Positions 1 through 4,681 of a stretch of 6,278 bases of DNA are shown here, in pieces. The translations under genes were made by a program, and so were the position numbers. A model generated the notes under the pieces. The model searched no databases and was not told where the DNA came from. It was given only the letters and a program-made list of their open reading frames with translations. The DNA comes from Nitriliruptoraceae bacterium. Its GTDB lineage: Bacteria; Actinomycetota; Nitriliruptoria; Nitriliruptorales; Nitriliruptoraceae. Numbering within the stretch: the stretch's first letter is position 1; each line of letters opens with the position of its first letter. The DNA lies in the NCBI GenBank assembly GCA_003554005.1, contig PWEU01000226.1, forward strand, positions 1 through 6,278, given 5' to 3'.

Positions 1-514
1 CGTCGAGGACGTAGGGCTGGTTCAGCAGGACCCAGTCCTCGTAGACCTTCTTGACCTTGCCCTCCACGATCCGCTCGATGATGTGGTCGGGCTTGCCCTG
101 CTCGACCGCCTCCTTGCGCGCGAACTCGCGCTCCTTCTCGAGCAACGCCGGGTCGACCTGCTCCTCGGCCACCACCAGGGGCTTGGCGGCGGCGATGTGC
201 ATGGCGAGGTCCTTCGCCAGCTTCTGGACGGCGTCGGCCTTGGCCACGAAGTCGGTCTCGCAGGACAGCTGGAGCAGGACGCCGACCTTCGCGGGCATGC
301 CCGGGGTGGGGGCGTGCAGGTAGGTGTGCACCAGACCCTCGCTGGCCGTCCGGTCGGCGGCCCGGGCGTCCATCTTGGCTCCGGTGCGCTCCCGCACCAG
401 CTCGGCCGCCTTGTCCATGTCGCCGTCGGCGTCGACGAGAGCCTTCTTGCAGGCCATCATGGGGGCGTTGGTCAGCTCACGGAGCTGCTTGACGTCTGCG
501 GCGGTGATCGCCAC
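1..514 (-). CDS. tsf: Translation elongation factor Ts (EF-Ts), 3' end cut off by window
   Basis: EF-Ts is the cytoplasmic nucleotide exchange factor that recycles EF-Tu-GDP to EF-Tu-GTP. The 171 visible residues start VAITAADVKQLRELT. The N-terminal UBA-like domain covers about residues 3-45 and carries a TNAPMMACKKAL motif (residues 15-26), where most homologues have TGAGMM or TGAPMM. The core carries the EF-Tu-contacting TDFV signature at residues 87-90 (SCETDFVAK), followed by KDLAMHIAA. Residues 127-170 (EKERE, EGKVKK, VLLNQPYV) run straight on in the manner I recall for the short (about 200 aa) Thermus-type EF-Ts, without room for the longer coiled-coil insert, but the C-terminus is not visible. 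The GTG start is chosen because AGGAGG lies six bases upstream and the first residues match the family. It lies 108 bp after rpsB, the usual partner gene, with a strong hairpin between them. Identity is essentially certain. Confidence 0.97.
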   Translation of the reverse strand, partial: MAITAADVKQLRELTNAPMMACKKALVDADGDMDKAAELVRERTGAKMDARAADRTASEGLVHTYLHAPTPGMPAKVGVLLQLSCETDFVAKADAVQKLAKDLAMHIAAAKPLVVAEEQVDPALLEKEREFARKEAVEQGKPDHIIERIVEGKVKKVYEDWVLLNQPYVLD

Positions 515-520
515 GGGGTT

Positions 521-526
521 CCTCCT
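521..526 (-). promoter_or_regulatory. Shine-Dalgarno site of tsf
   Basis: A perfect AGGAGG on the minus strand, six bases before the GTG start of tsf, fixes that start. The stretch AGGAGGAACCC-C-GTGGC is the same as the one in front of rpsB except for a single base. Confidence 0.9.
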
Positions 527-582
527 GTGTCGGGCCCGGCTCGATGCGGGCGACGGGATGCGCGGTCACGCGCGCAGGGCGT

Positions 583-608
583 GCCGGCCGGTGCGAGGAC
601 CGGCCGGC
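583..608 (-). terminator. Strong hairpin between rpsB and tsf (attenuator, terminator or processing site)
   Basis: The inverted repeat GCCGGCCGGT / ACCGGCCGGC pairs perfectly over 10 bp around a 6-nt loop. It starts 15 bases after the rpsB stop codon. In the direction of transcription no T-run follows (the next bases are ACGCCCTGCG), so it is not a classical Rho-independent terminator. It may be an RNA stabiliser, a partial terminator tuning S2 against EF-Ts output, or a cleavage site. The structure is seen; the function is inferred. Confidence 0.6.
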
Positions 609-622
609 GGAGGCGCTGGACC

Positions 623-1543
623 TCAGGGCTGCGGCGGCGCGGTCGGCTCGGCCGGTGGCGCGGTCGGCTCGGCCGGTGGCGCGGTCGGCTCGGGGGCCGC
701 GTCCTCGCCTGCGGCCCGGGTGGCCTGCTCGGCCGCCTGTTGGCGCTCGAGCTCGATCTCCCACTCGGCCTTCGGCTCGGCCGCGGCGAGGCCGCTGTCG
801 GCCGACTCGGTGGCCTTCAGCGCCTGCTCACGCAGCTCCTCGTCGGGCGAGCGCGAGGCACGCAGCAGCAGACCGTCGGCGCACGCGTCGGCGATGATGC
901 GGGTCAGCAGGGCCGAGCTACGGATCGCATCGTCGTTGCCCGGGATCGGGAACTGCACCACATCCGGGTCGCAGTTGGTGTCGAGGATGCCGATCACCGG
1001 GATGTTGAGCCGGTTGGCCTCCTTGACCGCGATCTCCTCGATGACGGTGTCGACGACCCAGACCGCGTCGGGGAGCTTCTGCATCTCCCGGATGCCGCCT
1101 AGGTTGGTCTGGAGCTTCTCCCGCTCACGCTCGAGCTGGAGCACCTCCTTCTTCGGCAGCAGCTGGAAGGTGCCCGAGGCTTCCATCGCCTCCAGCTCCT
1201 TCAGGCGGGCGATGCGACCCTTGATGGTCTGGAAGTTGGTCATCATGCCGCCCATCCACCGCTCGGTGACGTAGGGCATGCCGACACGGGTCGCCTGGTA
1301 CTCGATCGTCTCCCGGGCCTGCTTCTTGGTGCCGACGAACATCACCGTGCCGCCCTTGGCGACCAGGTCCCGGGTGAAGCTGTAGGCCCGCTCGATGTGC
1401 TGGACGGTCTGGCGCAGGTCGATGACGTAGATCCCGCCGCGCTCGCCGTAGATGAAGCGACGCATCTTGGGGTTCCAGCGCCGGGTCTGGTGCCCGAAGG
1501 GGACACCTGCCTCGAGCAGCTGGCGCATGCTGGTGACGGCCAC
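623..1543 (-). CDS. rpsB: 30S ribosomal protein S2 with extended C-terminal tail
   Basis: S2 is a late-assembling protein of the small ribosomal subunit and is needed for S1 binding in bacteria that have S1. The 306 residues start VAVTSMRQLLEAGVPFGHQ. Family hallmarks are GHQTRRWNPKM (17-27), FIYGERGGIYVIDLRQT (30-46), FVGTKKQA (69-76), RWMGGMMTNF (95-104), a coiled-coil segment of about 110-155, PDAVWVVD (158-165) and IPVIGILDTNCDPD (181-194). The globular S2 ends near residue 228. The rest is an acidic helical stretch (232-282), then a Pro/Ala/Glu tail made of TAPPAEP units, so the protein is longer than the usual 230-260 residues. The start is GTG with AGGAGG six bases upstream. An in-frame extension to 1621 exists, but it lacks a ribosome binding site and S2 similarity. 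tsf follows, probably co-transcribed. Identity is certain; the role of the tail is unknown. Confidence 0.98.
   Translation of the reverse strand: MAVTSMRQLLEAGVPFGHQTRRWNPKMRRFIYGERGGIYVIDLRQTVQHIERAYSFTRDLVAKGGTVMFVGTKKQARETIEYQATRVGMPYVTERWMGGMMTNFQTIKGRIARLKELEAMEASGTFQLLPKKEVLQLEREREKLQTNLGGIREMQKLPDAVWVVDTVIEEIAVKEANRLNIPVIGILDTNCDPDVVQFPIPGNDDAIRSSALLTRIIADACADGLLLRASRSPDEELREQALKATESADSGLAAAEPKAEWEIELERQQAAEQATRAAGEDAAPEPTAPPAEPTAPPAEPTAPPQP
636..693 (-). repeat. 21-bp tandem repeat encoding TAPPAEP units at the S2 C-terminus
   Basis: The plus-strand unit starts GGCGCGGTCGGCTCGG and is 21 bp long. Two full copies (636-656 and 657-677) and a 16-bp third copy (678-693) match without mismatch. 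Because 21 is a multiple of three, the array stays in frame and gives PEPTAPPAEPTAPPAEPTAPPQP-like protein repeats at residues 284-306 of rpsB. Perfect identity between the copies suggests recent slippage or duplication. Confidence 0.92.
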
Positions 1544-1549
1544 TGGGTT

Positions 1550-1555
1550 CCTCCT
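1550..1555 (-). promoter_or_regulatory. Shine-Dalgarno site of rpsB
   Basis: A perfect AGGAGG lies six bases before the GTG at 1543 and decides the rpsB start against the upstream in-frame codons. Its context matches that of tsf nearly base for base. Confidence 0.9.
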
Positions 1556-1610
1556 GAAGGGTTCGGTTGGACCTCCGCCCGTGTCCTCCGGGGCCGGGCG
1601 ATCGCGTGGG

Positions 1611-1616
1611 ATGCTA
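1611..1616 (-). promoter_or_regulatory. Possible -10 box of an rpsB promoter
   Basis: On the minus strand this reads TAGCAT, which fits the actinobacterial TANNNT -10 consensus, about 68 bases before the rpsB GTG. No good -35 element lies 16-19 bases upstream, and six-base AT-containing matches occur by chance, so this is a weak candidate only. Confidence 0.2.
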
Positions 1617-1634
1617 TGCACCGGGCGCGGCCCA

Positions 1635-1652
1635 CCTCGCGGTCGTGCGAGG
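1635..1652 (-). other. Leader hairpin upstream of rpsB (proximal)
   Basis: CCTCGC and GCGAGG form a perfect 6-bp stem around a 6-nt loop, about 90 bases before the rpsB start. It lies ten bases from a second hairpin. No T-run follows in either direction. It could be part of a structured leader or a weak transcript end for the upstream gene. Confidence 0.35.
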
Positions 1653-1661
1653 CACCGGGGC

Positions 1662-1677
1662 CGCCCGTCGACGGGCG
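1662..1677 (-). other. 16-bp perfect palindrome in the rpsB leader
   Basis: CGCCCGTCGACGGGCG is a perfect palindrome. As RNA it folds into a 6-bp G+C stem closed by a UCGA loop. As DNA it could be the operator of a dimeric regulator. It is seen directly; the function is open. Confidence 0.4.
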
Positions 1678-1793
1678 TGTGGGATGGGTTCAGACGTTGG
1701 GTCGGGGAGGCACGGAAGGCTCCGGGACACCCGTCGGATCACACCGCGGTGGGAGGACGACCCTGCCGGGATCGGGCTCCTGCCACGGCAACA

Positions 1794-1816
1794 GGTCCGA
1801 CCAGCGCGGCCGGACC
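1794..1816 (-). terminator. Possible terminator of the M23/hydrolase gene
   Basis: GGTCCG and CGGACC pair over 6 bp with an 11-nt loop, beginning about 52 bases after the stop codon of the upstream gene. In the transcription direction it is followed by TGTTGCC, which is only slightly T-rich. This is a weak candidate for an actinobacterial terminator lacking a U-tract. Confidence 0.25.
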
Positions 1817-1868
1817 CGTCCAGTCAGCGTAGCGCAGCCCGCGGACGCCGGTGCCCGCCGCGACGTGG

Positions 1869-3668
1869 TCACCATCGGCCGACCTGCGGCGGAGCGGTCA
1901 CCGGGCCGGGTGGGCTCCACCGGGACGGCCCGCGCCACAACCCCCACAGATGCAGCAGTCGCGACGTGACGGCGACGGTGTCACCGAGCTCTCCGCCGAG
2001 CACCGTCCCTGCACGCCCGGGGCTGTCGACCACCTCCTCGCCGGCCAGGAACCGCCAGGTCACCTCATGGACGGCCTCGGTCCCCAACACGCTGCTGTGG
2101 CCGCCGGGCAGCACCCGATGGGCGACCACCACCTCGCCGTCCTGCTCGAACCGGCCCGAGGTCCCGTGGCGTGCGATGTCGGACCCGGGCTGCTGGGCGC
2201 GATGCGGTGTGACGACGAGATCGCGACTGCCGGCGATCGTGAGCACGCGCGTGCCCGTCGCCAAGGGACCTGCGGCCCCCGCCTGGAGGGCGGCCTCCCA
2301 CGCCTCGGTCAGCAGCGCGGTCTCGCGGCTGCCGGTCGCCAGCTGACCGATGGCCGGTGCATCGAGGGGCAGCCGGGGTGACCTTGCCGACCACGAGCGT
2401 TGGAGGTCGTCGGCCAGGCCGCCGAACAGCACGTCGTCGCCGAGCACCTCACCGGCCACGGCCAGGTCCGAGCCCCTCAGAGGCGAGCCGACCGTGACCA
2501 CGTGCCCGATCGGTGGCAGGGACGGGTCGTAGGGATCGTGGTGGTCGGCGAGGTACCACAGGATGGCCACGCCGCCCATCGAATGGCCGATCAGGTCCAC
2601 AGCACGGCCCGGTTCCCGAGCAGCCTGGGCCCGTAGCTGCTCGGCGAGCAGCGCCGCCGCACGCTGTGGCCCCTCCCAGGTGTGCTCGGGTCCGTAGGGC
2701 AGCTGATCACGGTGCGGGTCGCCCGAGGCACCCGGTGGGTCGGCACGCCCGGCGTAGGAGAAAGCGGTCACGCTGTCCGGTGGGTAGCCGAGGTGGCCGG
2801 GATCGAGCACCTCGGAGTCGGAGCTGCTGCCCAGCCCACCCAGGAGGATGAGGTGGTTGGGGTTCGGCGGGACGGCGAACCCCGGCCGGTCGGCCCGGGG
2901 GCTCGCCGCCGCGAACAGGCCCCCCACACGACCCCCCTCCCAGGGGTCGTAGGGGGTGACCCCGTGGGCCGTCCCAACCCACCGGCCGCCGCCGACCAGG
3001 GACGGCCGGCGTAGGTCGGCACGGAGCAGCCCGAGCGGATCGACGTAGGCACCGGTGGGATCCCGAGCCCCCCAGTGCAGGCCGGTGTCTTGCCCACCGT
3101 AGCCGTGCCCACCCACCGCCAGGACCGCCAACCGCTGGCCGCGCTCGACCCGGTCACCGGCGCGCACCGCCAGGTCGGCCAGGGGTCCGTAGGTCGTCAG
3201 GTGTCCATCGACGTGGGCCACGCTGACCCAGCGCATGCCGGCGACGGGACCCGCGAAGGTGACACGACCGCTGCCGGCCGAACGAACCGGGGCGCCCGGT
3301 GCCAGCTCGAGGTCGACGCCACGGTGCCCCGCACCGAAGGCCGAGCCTGGGGGGTCGAAGGCCCGCAGCACCCGACCCGGAGCTGGTGCTGCGTAGGTGA
3401 CCCGGTAGCCGAGGTCCGGCGCCCACCCTGGCACGTGGGGATCGGCGCTGGCGCTGGCCCCGAGGGCTGCCGTCGGCGAGGGAGCAACCACCGCCACGCC
3501 CGCACCGAGCCACAGCGCGAGGACCACGGTGAGGACCACGGCGACCCACCACGGCTCGCGGTGTGGGCCGGAGCCGGCCGCAGCACGGCACCGCAGCCGC
3601 CCTCGCGGCCACCGAGACCACCGGCGACGCCGGTCGCGGGAAGACGGTCGAGCGATGACGCGGGGCAC
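1869..3668 (-). CDS. Membrane-anchored degenerate M23-like domain fused to a lipase-like alpha/beta-hydrolase
   Basis: The protein has 599 residues. A very Arg-rich cytoplasmic N-terminus (1-40) precedes one hydrophobic segment (about 41-62), then ASASA, which could be a signal-peptidase site, so the rest should be outside the membrane. Residues about 95-215 are an M23/LytM-like fold: HRGVD (115-119), GAPVRSAGSGRVTFAG, GDRVERGQRL and GLHWG (196-200). The zinc ligands H115, D119 and H198 are present, but the catalytic His of YAHL is replaced (TTYGPL, 158-163) and the first His of HxH is Gly196, so peptidase activity is doubtful. Residues about 268-545 are an alpha/beta-hydrolase: LLGGLGSS (275-282), nucleophile elbow GHSMGG with S363, acid candidate D483 in GSRDLVV, and H524 in PGGHSSV. 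The substrate is unknown; a lipid or cell-wall ester is possible. The GTG start is chosen for GGGAGG six bases upstream. It sits between the sigma factor gene and rpsB, where actinobacteria often carry an M23-like gene. Confidence 0.88.
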   Translation of the reverse strand: MPRVIARPSSRDRRRRWSRWPRGRLRCRAAAGSGPHREPWWVAVVLTVVLALWLGAGVAVVAPSPTAALGASASADPHVPGWAPDLGYRVTYAAPAPGRVLRAFDPPGSAFGAGHRGVDLELAPGAPVRSAGSGRVTFAGPVAGMRWVSVAHVDGHLTTYGPLADLAVRAGDRVERGQRLAVLAVGGHGYGGQDTGLHWGARDPTGAYVDPLGLLRADLRRPSLVGGGRWVGTAHGVTPYDPWEGGRVGGLFAAASPRADRPGFAVPPNPNHLILLGGLGSSSDSEVLDPGHLGYPPDSVTAFSYAGRADPPGASGDPHRDQLPYGPEHTWEGPQRAAALLAEQLRAQAAREPGRAVDLIGHSMGGVAILWYLADHHDPYDPSLPPIGHVVTVGSPLRGSDLAVAGEVLGDDVLFGGLADDLQRSWSARSPRLPLDAPAIGQLATGSRETALLTEAWEAALQAGAAGPLATGTRVLTIAGSRDLVVTPHRAQQPGSDIARHGTSGRFEQDGEVVVAHRVLPGGHSSVLGTEAVHEVTWRFLAGEEVVDSPGRAGTVLGGELGDTVAVTSRLLHLWGLWRGPSRWSPPGPVTAPPQVGRW

Positions 3669-3674
3669 GGGGCA

Positions 3675-3680
3675 CCTCCC
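3675..3680 (-). promoter_or_regulatory. Shine-Dalgarno site of the M23/hydrolase gene
   Basis: The minus strand reads GGGAGG, six bases before the GTG at 3668. It supports this GTG, which also leaves a normal basic N-terminus ahead of the membrane segment. Confidence 0.75.
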
Positions 3681-3703
3681 CGCCCCCGGGGCCGATGCCC
3701 CGG

Positions 3704-3709
3704 ATCCTA
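3704..3709 (-). promoter_or_regulatory. Possible -10 box for the M23/hydrolase gene
   Basis: TAGGAT on the minus strand is a good match to the actinobacterial TANNNT -10 element. It lies 35 bases before the GTG start, leaving room for a short leader with the GGGAGG site. No clear -35 hexamer precedes it, and a hairpin occupies that region, so a separate promoter is only a suggestion. Confidence 0.35.
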
Positions 3710-3719
3710 GGGCCGGCGC

Positions 3720-3737
3720 CCGCGTCCCCGGACGCGG
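3720..3737 (-). terminator. Hairpin after the sigma factor gene (second of two)
   Basis: CCGCGTCC and GGACGCGG are perfect inverted repeats separated by two bases, folding as a 7-bp stem with a 4-nt loop. It lies in the 172-bp gap between the sigma factor stop and the M23/hydrolase start, just upstream of the TAGGAT box. No T-run follows. It could end the sigma factor transcript or bind a regulator as DNA. Confidence 0.35.
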
Positions 3738-3759
3738 CGTTCCGCGCCCCTGTGGATGA

Positions 3760-3776
3760 CCGTCGGCACCCGACGG
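3760..3776 (-). terminator. Hairpin after the sigma factor gene (first of two)
   Basis: CCGTCGG and CCGACGG form a perfect 7-bp stem with a 3-nt loop about 65 bases after the sigma factor stop codon. The bases after it in the transcription direction are TCATCCACAG, so no U-tract is present. Together with the hairpin at 3720-3737 it suggests that transcripts may end or pause in this gap. Confidence 0.4.
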
Positions 3777-3840
3777 GGCACCCCCCTCGGCGGCAGCGGC
3801 CGGCGCGCGCGGCAGACCTGGACCGCGACCGCGACCCGCC

Positions 3841-4620
3841 TCAGCCGCGGATCAGCTCGCCGAGCTTGGTCCGCAGGCTGAGCACGGCCTTGGTGTGGAT
3901 CTGGCACACCCGGGACTCGGTGACACCCAGCACGTCACCGATCTGGGACAGGGTCATCCCCTCGAAGTAGTACAGCCCGAGCACGGTCTGCTCGCGCTCG
4001 GTCAGGCGGGTCAGCGTCGCCCGCAGCAACCGCTTGGTCTCCGAGTCGTCGAGCGTCTCCTCCGGCAGCGAGACCGTGAGGTCCTGCAGGGTGTCGACCA
4101 GCGTGATGCGGTCGCCGTCGCCGACGTCCAGCACCTCATCCAGCGCCGTGATCGAGGTCATCGACATCCGCGCCAAGGTGTCCTGCAGCTCCTCGAGCGT
4201 CCACCCGAGCTCCTCCGCCAGCTCCTCCTCGGTCGGGCTGCGCTTGAGCGTCGACTCGAGCTCCTGCATGGCCGCTTCGACCTTGCGGGATCTGGTCCTC
4301 ACCGACCGCGGGACCCAGTCGACGCTGCGCAGCTCGTCGATGATCGCGCCCCGGATCCGCGCGACGGCGTAGGTCTCGAACTTGAACCCGCGACCGGGCT
4401 CGAACTTCTCGATCGCGTCCATCAGGCCGAAGATGCCGTAGCTGACCAGATCGGAGTGCTCGACGTGGGCGGGCATGCCGACGGCGACACGGCCGGCCAC
4501 GTACTTCACCAAGGGGGCGTAGGGGATGATGAGCCGCTCACGGACCGCCGCATCGCGACCTTTGGCGTACTCCCCCCACAGCTGCGCCACCTCGCGTTCG
4601 GTGATCGCGTTGCTGCTCAC
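3841..4620 (-). CDS. whiG: RNA polymerase sigma factor of the WhiG/FliA (sigma-28) family
   Basis: This alternative sigma-70-family factor directs RNA polymerase to a dedicated promoter set: sporulation genes for Streptomyces WhiG, flagellar genes for FliA. It has 259 residues from VSSNAITEREVAQLW, close to the family size. Region 2 covers about 24-108: DLVSYGIFGLMDAIEKF (57-73), FKFETYAVARIRGAIIDELR (79-98) and DWVPRSVR (101-108), the last two blocks being hallmarks of this family. Region 3 is about 109-165 (SPTEEELAEELG). Region 4 is about 197-255, with helix-turn-helix MTLSQIGDVLGVTESRVCQIH (222-242). The GTG start is chosen for GAGGGG seven bases upstream and for family length. The open frame runs 348 bases further, but that part overlaps the recombinase gene and has no similarity. 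The neighbours match my memory of the Streptomyces whiG locus, so whiG is the better symbol, but motility control cannot be excluded. No anti-sigma gene is in the window. Confidence 0.93.
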   Translation of the reverse strand: MSSNAITEREVAQLWGEYAKGRDAAVRERLIIPYAPLVKYVAGRVAVGMPAHVEHSDLVSYGIFGLMDAIEKFEPGRGFKFETYAVARIRGAIIDELRSVDWVPRSVRTRSRKVEAAMQELESTLKRSPTEEELAEELGWTLEELQDTLARMSMTSITALDEVLDVGDGDRITLVDTLQDLTVSLPEETLDDSETKRLLRATLTRLTEREQTVLGLYYFEGMTLSQIGDVLGVTESRVCQIHTKAVLSLRTKLGELIRG

Positions 4621-4627
4621 GCTCGGA

Positions 4628-4633
4628 CCCCTC
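4628..4633 (-). promoter_or_regulatory. Shine-Dalgarno site of the sigma factor gene
   Basis: GAGGGG on the minus strand, seven bases before the GTG at 4620, in the 61-bp gap after the recombinase stop. It decides this start over codons further upstream. Confidence 0.65.
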
Positions 4634-4681
4634 GCCGCTGTTGCTGCCGAACCGGCTCCGCGTTCCGTCCCGGCGCCGAGC

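Larger units (their letters stand above)
1544..1868 (-). other. 325-bp gene-free stretch: leader and presumed promoter region of rpsB-tsf
   Basis: No reading frame here has family similarity or a credible ribosome binding site of its own. The stretch lies between the stop of the M23/hydrolase gene and rpsB and must contain the 3' end of the former and, probably, the promoter of the latter. Two compact hairpins (1635-1652, 1662-1677), one looser hairpin nearer the upstream gene (1794-1816) and weak -10-like boxes (TACGCT at 1826-1831, TAGCAT at 1611-1616) can be seen. I find no convincing TTGACA-type -35 partner for either box. Confidence 0.6.

Noticed and set aside
636..693. CRISPR array or mobile-element repeat
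   Set aside because: The units are directly adjacent without spacers, 21 bp long, and in frame within rpsB, so this is a coding tandem repeat.
83..1102. Long plus-strand open frame (339 codons) opposite tsf and rpsB
   Set aside because: It is antisense to two certain translation genes and crosses their hairpin-containing gap. Its RLGRWRGRLG-like repeat is simply the other strand of the 21-bp repeat in rpsB.
1544..1621. 26-codon in-frame extension of rpsB
   Set aside because: S2 homology begins at the GTG at 1543, which has a perfect AGGAGG; the extension has no ribosome binding site and would translate through that site.
1690..1947. Small minus-strand frame of 85 codons upstream of rpsB
   Set aside because: It overlaps the end of the M23/hydrolase gene in another frame, lacks a ribosome binding site, and shows no recognisable motif.
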